DNA of 64,000 nt from Variovorax sp. 679 (GCF_003952185.1 NZ_RXFS01000012.1:62001-126000), one strand, 5' to 3'; counted from the first letter of the stretch, positions 8,818-19,174 are shown. The notes: generated by a model from the sequence alone, not told the origin. Numbers and translations: made by a program.

Positions 8818-9884
8818 GGCCCCGTGTCCTTCAACACCAACGAGGCATGCCCGCCGCCGAAGCCTGCGAAGTTCAGCAGGATGTTGCGCAGCCTTCGCGG
8901 CACCTGTTCGCTCAACGCGATGCCGAGCGAAGCGTCGAGCGGATAGTCCACCGCAGGCCACGCAGCGCCTTCGATGCAGCCGACCAGCAAGGCCAGCTCC
9001 GCCGCTCCCGACGCGCCGAGCGTATGGCCCAGCGCCGACTTGAGCGACACCAACGGTGGCAGCGGCTCGAACACCTGCTTCAGCGCCTCGGCCTCGATGG
9101 CATCGTTGACGGGACTACCGGCAGCCTGCACCTTGATCAGGTCGATGTCGCCGGGCCGCAGGCCGCTTTGCGCCAGCGCGCCGCTGCACATCGCGTGCAC
9201 TGCCGTGGCCTCGGTGCCCGAGGGATTGCGCCCGTCGACCACGTTGGCGCCGCCCGCGATCTGCCAGCGCGAAGGCTGCGACGTCATGCGCAACACGGCC
9301 ACCGCTTCGCCGAGCACCAGCCCGTTGCGCCCCTCGCCGAAAGGCCTTGCGCTGTCCGGTGCCAGCAGTTGCATCGCGCCGAAGCCGGCCACGGTGAAGC
9401 GGTTGCCCATCTCGGCACCGATCACCAAGGCTTCATCGGCTTCGTCGGCGCGGATCAGGTCGGCGGCGGCCAGCACGGCGTTCAGCGCAGAGGTGCAGGC
9501 GGTGGACACCGTGAACACCGGCCCCTGCCAGCCGAGCGCATCGGCCACGACGCTGGCGAAGTCCTGCAGGTCGCCACCCAGCCGCAGATCCTGCTGCTCG
9601 TGCTCCATGAAGCCGATGTCGAGCGACGACGAGGCCACGAAGAGCGGCGCGGTGCGCGGTCCCCAGTCGCCCGTCTGTGCGACCACGCCGCGCACGAGAT
9701 CGCGCAGGCGCTGCGTCCAGTCGCCCTGCTTCTTCGCCAGGGCATGGACCGGCCAGCGGAACCCCTCAGCCACGTCCACCATCACCGGTGGCACGCCGCC
9801 ATGCCGCAGCGAAGCAAGCGCAGATGGCATGTCCTCGCCCAGCGCGCAGGCCAGGCCCATGCCGGCCAGGTAGACAGCGCTCAT
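8814..9884 (-). CDS. Beta-ketoacyl-ACP synthase (FabF/KAS I-II type) lacking the first active-site histidine
   Basis: Condensing enzyme of the thiolase fold, 356 residues against roughly 410 for FabF. The nucleophile is clear at Cys130 in VSTACTSAL, and the second histidine is His287 in KSALGHTLGASGA. The first catalytic histidine, normally in an N-A-H-G-T context, is replaced: the segment reads KVQAAGSPVND at about 251-261. That should impair ordinary decarboxylative elongation, so the protein may work as an acyl-transfer or chain-length subunit, or with the small partner encoded next to it. It overlaps the acyl carrier gene upstream and the ketosynthase-like gene downstream by four bases each, so the three are surely co-translated. 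Confidence 0.85.
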   Translation of the reverse strand: MSAVYLAGMGLACALGEDMPSALASLRHGGVPPVMVDVAEGFRWPVHALAKKQGDWTQRLRDLVRGVVAQTGDWGPRTAPLFVASSSLDIGFMEHEQQDLRLGGDLQDFASVVADALGWQGPVFTVSTACTSALNAVLAAADLIRADEADEALVIGAEMGNRFTVAGFGAMQLLAPDSARPFGEGRNGLVLGEAVAVLRMTSQPSRWQIAGGANVVDGRNPSGTEATAVHAMCSGALAQSGLRPGDIDLIKVQAAGSPVNDAIEAEALKQVFEPLPPLVSLKSALGHTLGASGAAELALLVGCIEGAAWPAVDYPLDASLGIALSEQVPRRLRNILLNFAGFGGGHASLVLKDTGP

Positions 9885-10156
9885 GCCTTGCCCGCTTGCG
9901 CCAGGTGCTCCGCGAGGTGGGCGATGGAAGTCAGCGCGCGGCGCGTTTCCTTGCTGTCGGGCATGCGCACGCCGAAGCGCTGCTGGATCGTCATCGACAC
10001 CTGCAGGGCATCGAGCGAGTCGAGGTCGAGCCGGGCCTCGGGGCCGAACAGCGGCTCGTCGTCGCCAAGGCCGCCGGGGGGCGTGCCCTTCTCGACGGCT
10101 TCGAGCACCATGGCCTTGAGGCTGGCGATGAATTCAGGAGTGACGGTGATGCTCAC
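9881..10156 (-). CDS. Acyl carrier protein
   Basis: A 91-residue four-helix carrier protein. The phosphopantetheine attachment serine is Ser47 in LDLDSLDALQV, a variant of the usual DSL motif. The GTG start overlaps the permease stop (GTGA) and its own stop overlaps the ketosynthase start (ATGA). This is a dedicated carrier separate from housekeeping AcpP, which is expected beside fabF/fabD elsewhere. It presumably carries the acyl chain between KAS III, the ketosynthase and the BtrH-like acyltransferase of this operon. Confidence 0.88.
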   Translation of the reverse strand: MSITVTPEFIASLKAMVLEAVEKGTPPGGLGDDEPLFGPEARLDLDSLDALQVSMTIQQRFGVRMPDSKETRRALTSIAHLAEHLAQAGKA

Positions 10157-11310
10157 GATGCGCGCCTGCGAAACAGAAAAACGGCCAGAACGAACATCAG
10201 CGCCGCGAACGCGACCAGCCGGCCGATCTGCGGCAGGGCATCGACCACGCCGCCACCGCGCAGCAGCACGGTCAGCAACGCCTCCAGCCCCCAGTTCATC
10301 GGAGAGATCTCGACCAGCCGCTGCATGAAGCCCGGCATGACGAACTTGGGCACCATGATGCCGCCGGCCGCCGCCATCAGCACGTTGACCATCGGCCCGA
10401 TGGTGGCGGCCTGCGCATGGCTGCGCACCAGACAGGCCAGCGCGAGCGACAGGCTCACGGCGGCGAGGCTCACCGCCGCCAGCGACAGCAGCAAGGCGCC
10501 CCAGTGGATGCCCGCGAGCGACAGCGCATCGCCGCCGATCAACGGCATGAACCAGATGCCGGCCGCCAGCATCAGCACCGCCTGCAACGCATTCACGCCC
10601 AGGTACGGCAGCGCCTTCGACGCCAGCAGCATGCCGCGCGACACGCCCAGGCTCTGCAGACGGCCGAGCGCACCCGAGCTGCGCTCCTGCACGAACAGGC
10701 TGGAGAGCGAGGCCACCACGAAGAACATGCCGAATACCAGCCAGGCCGGTACGTTCTGCTGCACCGAGGTCGGCCGGGGTCCGGCGGTGGAGAAGCGCTC
10801 GGCGTGCACCATTGCCTGGATGGATGCATCCGGCGCCGGGCCCGCCGTTCCGGGCACCGCCAGCGCGAGACGCGCCTTGAGTTCGCCAGATGCGCCGATG
10901 AGCTCGGCGCGCAGTGCGTTGAACAGGTTGGCGTCGATACCGGGCTCGGTCAGCAGATGGATGCGTGCCTCGGTCGACAGCGCGGCCGACTCCAGCTCTT
11001 CCGACAGCCCTGGCTCCATCACGATCACGTACTTGAGCGAGCCGTTGCGCAGCCGCTCCCGCCAGTCGCCGCCCAGCGGCTGCGGCGCGCCATGCCCGCG
11101 CTGCCAGAGCTGCTTGAGCCACTGCGCGGGCGTCGCGGCGTCGCGCATGTCGACGGCGTAGCTCAGCTCGGCCAGCGGCGGGCGGTAGATGTCCTTCAGC
11201 GTGAGCGACATCAGCACGATGAAGACCATCGGCATCAGGAACAGCGCGGCAAGGCCATGCATGTCGCGCGTGAGGGCGAGCAGTTCTTTCCTGATGAGCG
11301 CGAGGAGCAT
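10153..11310 (-). CDS. ABC-2 type transporter permease
   Basis: A 385-residue exporter permease. One hydrophobic segment lies at about residues 20-40, then a large extracytoplasmic stretch to about 185, then five further hydrophobic segments including LAACLVRS- and MVNVLMAAAGGIMVPKF-like regions typical of the ABC-2 (DrrB/NatB-like) fold. Together with the ATPase immediately upstream it would form an export pump. Placement inside a carrier-protein and ketosynthase operon suggests it exports or translocates the lipid product of the operon. ATG at 11310; 13 bases separate it from the ATPase gene. Confidence 0.88.
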   Translation of the reverse strand: MLLALIRKELLALTRDMHGLAALFLMPMVFIVLMSLTLKDIYRPPLAELSYAVDMRDAATPAQWLKQLWQRGHGAPQPLGGDWRERLRNGSLKYVIVMEPGLSEELESAALSTEARIHLLTEPGIDANLFNALRAELIGASGELKARLALAVPGTAGPAPDASIQAMVHAERFSTAGPRPTSVQQNVPAWLVFGMFFVVASLSSLFVQERSSGALGRLQSLGVSRGMLLASKALPYLGVNALQAVLMLAAGIWFMPLIGGDALSLAGIHWGALLLSLAAVSLAAVSLSLALACLVRSHAQAATIGPMVNVLMAAAGGIMVPKFVMPGFMQRLVEISPMNWGLEALLTVLLRGGGVVDALPQIGRLVAFAALMFVLAVFLFRRRAS

Positions 11311-11323
11311 GGCGGGCTTCGGT

Positions 11324-12232
11324 TCAGTCGCGCAGCGAGCGATGGGTGAGCGCCATGAAGAGCTGCTCGAGGTCGTGACGGCCGAATTCGGCATGGCGCA
11401 CCTCGATGCCCGCGGCTTCGAGCTCGGCCAGCACCGGGGCCGGTCCAATGCCGGAATCGAGGTGAACGCGCCAGTGCACGCCGCCCTGCTCCACCGTGCC
11501 GAAGCGCGAGAGCATTTCGGCATCGAGCCCGTCGGCCGCCAGCGTGAGCAGCATCGCACTCTTCGACAGCAGCTCGTCGAGCGAGCCTTCGCGCAGCACA
11601 TGGCCGCGGTCGAGGATGACGACGCGGTCGGCAATGGCCTCGATCTCTTCCATGTAGTGCGAGGCATAGATCACCGCCGCGCCCTGCTGCGCCAGGCTCT
11701 TGATGGCGTCGAGGATGAAGGCGCGCGATTGCGGATCGACGCCCACCGTGGGCTCGTCGAACAGCATCAGCTCGGGTTCGGGCAGCAAGGCGATGGCCAG
11801 GTTGAGCCGGCGCTTGAGGCCGCCCGACAGCCGCTCGGCGCGCACGTCCGAAAACTGCTCCAGTTGCGCGAACTGCGTGCATGCCTCGATGCGCTGCTTC
11901 CTGCGCGTGCCCACGAGCCCGCCGGCCGCAGCAAACACCGCGAGGTTCTCAGCCACGGTCAGCATCGGATAGAAGGCATGTTCCTGCGGCGCGACGGCGA
12001 TGCGGGTGGGCGTCTTCGCGCGCACCGCCTTCAGCGGCTCGCCGTCGATGCGGATCTCGCCCGACTGCACGGCCAGCGTGCCCGACAGGTGAGAGATCAG
12101 CGTGGTCTTGCCTGCGCCGTTCGGTCCCAGCAAGCCGAGCACGCAACCCTTGGGCACGGCGAGCGACACGTCGGCCAGCGCGGGCTTGTCCGCATGCGGG
12201 TAGCGGTAGCTGAGCTGGCGCAGCTCGAGCAT
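11324..12232 (-). CDS. ABC transporter ATP-binding protein
   Basis: ATPase subunit, 302 residues, for the permease encoded just downstream. All motifs are canonical: Walker A GPNGAGKTT (about residues 36-44), signature LSGGLKRRLN, Walker B LMLFDEPTVGVD, and H-loop YASHYMEE. The C-terminal extension after about residue 225 is common in ABC-2 exporters of the NatA/DrrA type. The ATG overlaps the stop of the BtrH-like gene by one base, so the two are coupled. Confidence 0.92.
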   Translation of the reverse strand: MLELRQLSYRYPHADKPALADVSLAVPKGCVLGLLGPNGAGKTTLISHLSGTLAVQSGEIRIDGEPLKAVRAKTPTRIAVAPQEHAFYPMLTVAENLAVFAAAGGLVGTRRKQRIEACTQFAQLEQFSDVRAERLSGGLKRRLNLAIALLPEPELMLFDEPTVGVDPQSRAFILDAIKSLAQQGAAVIYASHYMEEIEAIADRVVILDRGHVLREGSLDELLSKSAMLLTLAADGLDAEMLSRFGTVEQGGVHWRVHLDSGIGPAPVLAELEAAGIEVRHAEFGRHDLEQLFMALTHRSLRD

Positions 12233-13212
12233 CAGGCGACGGCGGCCTTCAGGTCGCGAAAGAAGGTTTCCTCTTGCTGCGCCTGCTCGCGCAGCTTGGC
12301 GGCCAGCGCGGCCGGGTCGACAGCCTCGCGCCCTTTCACCATGCGCGCCGCCTTGAGCGCGAAGGCGCGCCAGCCGTCGCCAATGGCGATCAGCCGCTCG
12401 GACATCTGCTGCAGCTGCGGCTTGTCGAGCAGTTGCGCCGCTTCCTGCAGGAAGCCTGCGTAGATGAAACGGAAGCCCGCCCCGCCCGTGCCGATTTCCT
12501 CCTGCATGCGCACCAGGTGGCCGATGAAGTCGACGCTGCGCGGATCGGCTGGCGACAGCTTCTGCATGCGCTTTGCCAGCGTGCGCATGCCGCGCACGCC
12601 GACGATGGGAATGGGCGCGAGCATGGTGCGCACCGTCTTGCGGATGGCCTTGACCACCGAGGCCGCGTCGACGGCCTTGCGGTCGATGGCCTGCGGGTAG
12701 TACATGAGCCCCTTCGGCGCCAGCACGCCCTTGGCGAAGCGGGCACGCGCCAGGTCGCCGCTCGGGCAGCGCACGGGCTCCTCGAACACCGGGTCGCTGA
12801 TGAGGTAGTCGTCGCCGTCCTTGCCGTACACCAGCAGGTTGTGCGCGTTGAAGTGGAAGCGCATGTTCGGCGGGAAGTACGGCAGCCAGTACACCGAGGT
12901 CTGCAGTCCCACCAGCTTGCCGTCGGCCAGCAGCGCGTCGAGCCGCTCCTGCCCGGCCTCGACGCTGCTGAAGGTCTCGAAGCGGAAGCGCGCGGCCATC
13001 GGCGCCAGCAGGCCCTTGATGATGGCCTTGGGCGGCATGCGGTATGAAATGAGCGGCAGGCCCGACAGCTTGATGAAGGGCAGGTACGCGAACGACAGCG
13101 CGGACGACAGTCCCAGCGCCATGCTCTCGCTCATCGGCGCGCCGTGGTGGCGCATGAGGCTGGAGATGACGCCGCTTTCGCAATGCGCCGCCTGTTGGTG
13201 CTTGAAGTTCAC
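12232..13212 (-). CDS. BtrH N-terminal-domain protein (putative ACP-to-amine acyltransferase)
   Basis: A 326-residue protein resembling BtrH of butirosin biosynthesis, where the enzyme moves an acyl group from a carrier protein onto an amine. The papain/C39-like residues expected for the N-terminal domain are present: Cys11 in AAHCESGV, His124 in FNAHNLLVYG and Asp140 in YLISDP. The C-terminal half is mostly helical and resembles the DUF4872 region. A GTG start overlaps the stop of the preceding small gene (GTGA). In this operon it is the best candidate for offloading the acyl chain from the carrier protein, possibly onto an amine or alcohol; the acceptor is unknown. Confidence 0.82.
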   Translation of the reverse strand: MNFKHQQAAHCESGVISSLMRHHGAPMSESMALGLSSALSFAYLPFIKLSGLPLISYRMPPKAIIKGLLAPMAARFRFETFSSVEAGQERLDALLADGKLVGLQTSVYWLPYFPPNMRFHFNAHNLLVYGKDGDDYLISDPVFEEPVRCPSGDLARARFAKGVLAPKGLMYYPQAIDRKAVDAASVVKAIRKTVRTMLAPIPIVGVRGMRTLAKRMQKLSPADPRSVDFIGHLVRMQEEIGTGGAGFRFIYAGFLQEAAQLLDKPQLQQMSERLIAIGDGWRAFALKAARMVKGREAVDPAALAAKLREQAQQEETFFRDLKAAVA

Positions 13213-13604
13213 GGCAGCCCCTGCAAGGTGGAAACGGGCAGGCCCAGCGCTTCGCCGTAGCGAGCCAGCTGGGCCGGCGACAGCGCGGCGAAATGGCGCG
13301 GCTGCAGATGGCGCCGAACGCGCCACTGCCAGAAGCCGCTGGTCTGCGAGAGCAGCGCCACATCCATGCGGCGCTCGTACATCCAGTATTCGAGCGGCGA
13401 GGCTTGCCCTGTCTTCACGCGCTCCTTTGCGGCGCGCGCCTGCTCGACCAGCACGTCGACCGCATGGCTGGTGACGATCTCCTCCGCCTCCCAGCCGCGC
13501 GAGGTGGTGGTGACGACACGGCCCTGCGCGTCGCGGGCGTACATCAGCTTGGAATGACCGTCGAGGGTCGCGTTGCCCTCCTGCGGCACGGCATCGAGGT
13601 CCAT
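13209..13604 (-). CDS. Conserved small protein of the acyl operon, function unknown
   Basis: A 131-residue soluble protein with no motif I recognise. It is charged and probably helical, with WYER- and WQWRVRRHL-type aromatic/basic stretches in its second half. Two bases separate it from the KAS III stop and its own stop overlaps the BtrH-like start (GTGA), so it is surely part of the operon. As I recall, a small unknown protein sits in the same position in Bacteroidetes loci with DarA, DarB and BtrH homologues, suggesting a conserved accessory role. The start ATG is the first one after the KAS III gene. Confidence 0.75.
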   Translation of the reverse strand: MDLDAVPQEGNATLDGHSKLMYARDAQGRVVTTTSRGWEAEEIVTSHAVDVLVEQARAAKERVKTGQASPLEYWMYERRMDVALLSQTSGFWQWRVRRHLQPRHFAALSPAQLARYGEALGLPVSTLQGLP

Positions 13605-13606
13605 GG

Positions 13607-14740
13607 CTACACAGCCTCCATGTAGATGAAGCCGCTGGAGAAGCGACCGCTCTCCGGCACGAACATCAGCAGCTTCTGGCCGGGCCTGATGCGGCCCGAG
13701 CGGAACAGTTCGTCGAGCATGATGTACGGCGAAGCCGAGCCCGTGTTGCCCTTGGTCGCAAGGTTGCTGAACCAGCGCTCGCGCGGAATCGGAAAGCCCA
13801 GCTCCTCGAGGCTGCGGCTCACCGGCTCCACGAAATATTGCGATGACAGGTGCGGTAGGAACCAGTCGACGTCCGACGGCTTGAGGCCTCTGCGTTCGAT
13901 GACCTGCGCCAGCGGCTCGGTCAACGTCGCGCGCACGATGTTCTCGTTGAGCAGGCGCACGTCCTGCTTCACTGCGAAGGTCGACTCGCGCTGCCACTCC
14001 TCGGGCGACTTGCGCCCCCAGCCGTCGAGGCCGCCTTCGGCATTCTTCTCGGCACCGGCGTACATGCACGCGGGCAGTTCGTGTGCCGCCGACGACAGGT
14101 CGATCCAGTCGATGCGCAACGACAGCGGACCGCGCGGCTCGCGCTCCAGCAGCACAGCGCCCGCACCGTCGGACAGCATCCAGCGCAGAAAGTCCTTCTC
14201 GAAGGCCAGCTCGGGCCGCGACTCCAGCGCCTCGAGCTTGTGCTCGAGTTCGGCCTCGAAGCGCGAACCGCGCATCACGGCCGAGGCCAGCTCGGAGCCG
14301 GTGGCCACCGCACGCCGCGCATCGCCTGCGCGCACCGAAAGCCATGCATGCTTCAGCGCGGTGGCGCCGGCCAGGCAGATGCCCGCGCAGGCCACCACTT
14401 CGAGCCGCGGCCAGCCGAGCTCGCCGTGCACCATCACCGCGTGATTGGGCATGAGCTGGTCGGGCAGCGAGGTGCCGGTGACGAGGCAGTCGACCTGCCC
14501 CACGTCGCCCAGCGCGCGGATCGCATTGGCCGTGAGCTGCGCGTTGCTCATCGCCAGTTCGCCAGTGGCGCGGTCGATGGCGTAGTGGCGCGACTGGATG
14601 CCGTTGCTGCGAAGGATCAGCCGCCGCGCGCGGGACGCCTTGCCGCCGATGCGACCGAGGACGTCTTCGATGTCTTCATTGCTGACCGGGGAAAAGGGCA
14701 GAAAGGCGGCGGTGCGGGTCAGGAAGACATCAGTCGTCAT
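13607..14740 (-). CDS. 3-oxoacyl-ACP synthase III family protein (DarB-like ketosynthase)
   Basis: KAS III-fold condensing enzyme, 377 residues, with a complete Cys-His-Asn triad: Cys118 in VVACAGICL, His297 in FLPHLSSQ and Asn332 in KGNTGSASP. The size exceeds FabH (about 317) and fits secondary-metabolite members such as DarB, which joins two acyl units in dialkylresorcinol synthesis. The DarA-like gene immediately upstream overlaps it by 11 bases, which supports that reading. The reaction is inferred; a role in another acyl condensation is possible. Confidence 0.85.
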   Translation of the reverse strand: MTTDVFLTRTAAFLPFSPVSNEDIEDVLGRIGGKASRARRLILRSNGIQSRHYAIDRATGELAMSNAQLTANAIRALGDVGQVDCLVTGTSLPDQLMPNHAVMVHGELGWPRLEVVACAGICLAGATALKHAWLSVRAGDARRAVATGSELASAVMRGSRFEAELEHKLEALESRPELAFEKDFLRWMLSDGAGAVLLEREPRGPLSLRIDWIDLSSAAHELPACMYAGAEKNAEGGLDGWGRKSPEEWQRESTFAVKQDVRLLNENIVRATLTEPLAQVIERRGLKPSDVDWFLPHLSSQYFVEPVSRSLEELGFPIPRERWFSNLATKGNTGSASPYIMLDELFRSGRIRPGQKLLMFVPESGRFSSGFIYMEAV

Positions 14741-15710
14741 AGAGAGGGGTGCGGTCCGTGGCAGAGCCCGACGGGCACTCGAATTTGGCCGTCATTCTAG
14801 TCAGCCACCCCCTGAACAGAGGGCGCAGGAGCGCCTGCAGGCTCAGGCTCACGGGCACCACCGTAATGATCAGTACCAGCAGAAACAGCACGTACAACAG
14901 CAGCAGCGGCTTGCGCTGCCACGCGCCAGGCCCGCCGGCGGCCATGATGAGCTTGCCCCAGAGGTAGAAACTGCGGGTGCCGGCCTTCTCGCTGATGAGC
15001 AGCCTGGCATTGGCCTGCACCGCCCCGAGGCCGGCCAGCAGCGGCTGCGTGCCGCGCTCCAGGTCGTTGTGCAGCGCGTCACGCAGGGCCCGCCCGAAAC
15101 GGGACGTACCCGCGATCTGGTCGGTACTGAGCCCGGCGTCGGGCATGCCCCAGAAGCCGCGCTTGCGGCCCCAGATCAGCCACGCCGGCGTCGTGAAGAA
15201 GGTGGCGAGCGTGGGGCCGGGGTCGGTCAGCACCACGTTGTCGATCAGCCGCGCGCCCACGTCGTCGAGCATGCCCTTGAGCTTTTCCTGCGCCAGCAGC
15301 CACATGTTGCGGCAGGCGATGACCGTGACCACCGGCTTGCCCTTGAGCAGGCGCGCGGCCACCGGATGCTTCAGGAACGCGGCCACGGGCTGCGAGGGCG
15401 CGAGGAACCACACCTGGTACGGCAGCACGACGAGGTCGAAGTCTTCGTCGCCCGTGAGCGAGAGCGGCGCCAGCGGCTGCGGCTTCATGTGCGCCGATTC
15501 GGGGAAGGCGTCGAAGAAGCTCAGGAAGGGCCAGGGAAAGGGGTACGGCGCCTGCGGACGCAGGGTCTCCTCGTGCACCTGGATGCCCGGGTCCGCCTTC
15601 AGCGGCGCGACGATCCGGTCGGCAACCTCGTCGAGCTGGCCGGACTGCGAATAGCGCAGGACGAGGACGCGCTTGACGCTTCTTGGAGGGCTGGAAAGGC
15701 TGGAATTCAC
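14730..15710 (-). CDS. Dialkylresorcinol-condensing-enzyme-like protein (DarA family)
   Basis: A 326-residue protein with a flavodoxin-like N-terminus (KRVLVLRYSQSGQLDEVAD), the stamp of proteins annotated as DarA, the cyclase/condensing partner of DarB. A hydrophobic segment near residues 270-300 suggests membrane attachment at the C-terminus. First gene of the nine-gene operon. The start is uncertain: I take the GTG at 15710, which places the conserved strand about ten residues in; an ATG at 15764 would add 18 residues of unlikely coding character. The DarA assignment is by family resemblance from memory and its chemistry here is inferred. Confidence 0.75.
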   Translation of the reverse strand: MNSSLSSPPRSVKRVLVLRYSQSGQLDEVADRIVAPLKADPGIQVHEETLRPQAPYPFPWPFLSFFDAFPESAHMKPQPLAPLSLTGDEDFDLVVLPYQVWFLAPSQPVAAFLKHPVAARLLKGKPVVTVIACRNMWLLAQEKLKGMLDDVGARLIDNVVLTDPGPTLATFFTTPAWLIWGRKRGFWGMPDAGLSTDQIAGTSRFGRALRDALHNDLERGTQPLLAGLGAVQANARLLISEKAGTRSFYLWGKLIMAAGGPGAWQRKPLLLLYVLFLLVLIITVVPVSLSLQALLRPLFRGWLTRMTAKFECPSGSATDRTPLYDD

Positions 15711-15856
15711 TGGCTGGGCTTTTCGGGGGCCGTCGAATGTACGCGAACCATCATGCAAACGCATCTGCCATTGGTCATGGCGTCGCGGCAATCAGACGGT
15801 CGACGCCAATTTGTGCCGCTGCGAAACGCTACATTCGATGACCCTCTCCAGCCATC

Positions 15857-16591
15857 ATGTCCAGCCCACCCGCTTCCGTCGAACAACTGCTCGAACTTGC
15901 GATCCGTCTCGTCAATGCGGGGCAGGCGTCACGCGCGCGACAGCTCTGCGAACACGCGCGCACGCAGTACCCGCCTCATCCGGCGGTGCTCCAGCTGCTG
16001 GCACGCTTGCAGCTGGAGGCCGGCGCTCCGGCTGACGCCACCACCTCCATCGCCGAGAGCCTCTCGCTGCGCCCCGACCACGGTCCCTCGCTGCTGCTGG
16101 CGGGCGACGTGGCGCGGGCCCGTGGCGACATCGCGCAGGCCCTGAGCTATCTCGAACGCGCCGTGGCCCTGCTGCCCGGGCGCGAGCAGCCGCTGCACTC
16201 GCTGGGCCTCGCGTTGAAGGCGGCCGGTCGCCAGGCCGAGGCGGCGCAGGCGCTGCGGCAGGCCGCTGCGCTCGCACCGGCGCACGGTGGCATCTGGTTC
16301 GAGCTCGCACTGGTGCTGCAGGACCTGCGGGATTTCGAGGGCGCCGCCGATGCGCTGCGACAGGTGCTGCGCGTCTCGCCGCCACGGGCCGAGGTCGAGG
16401 TCAACCTCGGCATCGTGCTGCAGGAGGCTGGCCGCATGGACGAGGCGATGCAGGCCTATGGCCGCGCCTACCGGCTGAACGGAGACACCTTCGGGCGCAT
16501 CGCGCACGCGCTGGCCACCGCCCCCACCGGCCGCCTCTGGCTCGACCTCGAAGACCTGCGCGCGGCACTGCTGCTTGCCGCGCCCGCCTGA
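15857..16591 (+). CDS. Tetratricopeptide repeat protein
   Basis: A 244-residue soluble protein built almost wholly of TPR helices. At least five repeats can be followed from about residue 10 to 210, with typical A-x-x-x-G/A and P-spaced turns such as LSLRPDHGPSLLLAG, LERAVALLPG and YGRAYRLNGD. No signal peptide is seen. TPR proteins scaffold protein interactions; the partner is unknown. It is divergent from the DarA-like gene and converges on the next minus-strand gene with only three bases between stops. Confidence 0.85.
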   Translation: MSSPPASVEQLLELAIRLVNAGQASRARQLCEHARTQYPPHPAVLQLLARLQLEAGAPADATTSIAESLSLRPDHGPSLLLAGDVARARGDIAQALSYLERAVALLPGREQPLHSLGLALKAAGRQAEAAQALRQAAALAPAHGGIWFELALVLQDLRDFEGAADALRQVLRVSPPRAEVEVNLGIVLQEAGRMDEAMQAYGRAYRLNGDTFGRIAHALATAPTGRLWLDLEDLRAALLLAAPA

Positions 16592-16594
16592 CGC

Positions 16595-17302
16595 TCAGCC
16601 CGGGCCGCGCTTGCTGCGGAACGCCTTGCGATAGACGCCGGGCCCGGCCATGATCTTTTCGGCGAGCTGCTCGTAGCGCGTCACCTGAGCCGCCGACATG
16701 GGCTCGCACGACAGCTCCAGCGGCCCGCGCGGCACCGGATAGCACTGCGCCACCGGCGTGCCGCGCGGCAGCACACCCTTGAAACCAGGGTCGATCCAGA
16801 GCGCAGGAAAGTTGATGCCTACCTCGTTGAAGCGGTCGGCGTCGACCAGCCCCGTGACGAGCCGGAACGGCAGGTCGTCGCGATTCACGGGATGCACCGC
16901 CATCAGCGACCACCCCTCGTCGATCTCGACGGTCCAGAAACTGTTGAACTTGATGGCCGATTGCGAGCCGTGCGCAAGCGGCGAGCCCGCAATCTGCTCG
17001 GGCACATGAAAACTCAGCGGCGCGCGCGGATGCCCCGGCACCGACAGCGCCGGCAGGGGCCAGTCCCAGCTGAAGCGCCCTTCTTCCACGCGCACGTCGC
17101 AGGGCAGCAGCACCATGAAGCCGTGCGTCATCGCATCGACGAACGGCGGGCACTGCTTGACGGTGCGGATGCTGCGCTGGTGCACTGCCGACGGCGCCCG
17201 GGGGGCCATCTGCCGCAGCCAGTCGGGCAGCGCGGCCTTCGCCGGCACCGGGCGCGGCAGCAGGTCGAAAAGAGCGGGGTCGCAGTGGAATCGAATCTTC
17301 AT
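16595..17302 (-). CDS. DUF6065-like protein of unknown function
   Basis: A 235-residue cytoplasmic-looking protein without signal or membrane segments. I recognise the general pattern of DUF6065 proteins (WSLMAVHPVNRDDLPFR, then a C-terminal YRKAFRSKRGPG), but this is tentative and the family has no known activity. Several conserved-looking Trp and Pro residues (DWLRQMAP, WDWPLPAL, FNSFWTVEID) hint at a compact beta-rich enzyme-like fold. It lies downstream of the glycerol operon on the same strand, separated by a perfect hairpin, so it is probably a separate unit. Confidence 0.6.
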   Translation of the reverse strand: MKIRFHCDPALFDLLPRPVPAKAALPDWLRQMAPRAPSAVHQRSIRTVKQCPPFVDAMTHGFMVLLPCDVRVEEGRFSWDWPLPALSVPGHPRAPLSFHVPEQIAGSPLAHGSQSAIKFNSFWTVEIDEGWSLMAVHPVNRDDLPFRLVTGLVDADRFNEVGINFPALWIDPGFKGVLPRGTPVAQCYPVPRGPLELSCEPMSAAQVTRYEQLAEKIMAGPGVYRKAFRSKRGPG

Positions 17303-17320
17303 GGCCCGCCCATTGTCCTT

Positions 17321-17346
17321 GCACCCTCCCCTCGCGGGGAGGGTGC
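17321..17346. terminator. Perfect 11-bp GC-rich hairpin after glpV
   Basis: GCACCCTCCCC and GGGGAGGGTGC form a perfect 11-base-pair stem with a four-base TCGC loop. It sits seven bases past the glpV stop in the direction of transcription and before the next gene. No T-tract follows on the minus strand, so it may be a transcript-stabilising 3' end or a dispersed intergenic palindrome rather than a classical intrinsic terminator. Confidence 0.5.
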
Positions 17347-17352
17347 CGGGCC

Positions 17353-19083
<1,731 letters not shown>

Positions 19084-19174
19084 GACTGTGTCTCCTCGGT
19101 TGGTGCTTCCCCGGTGTTGTCTGATCGCGGCTCCGGGGAAGCAGAGAGCCGGACGCCTGCAAAGAACGGTGCTT

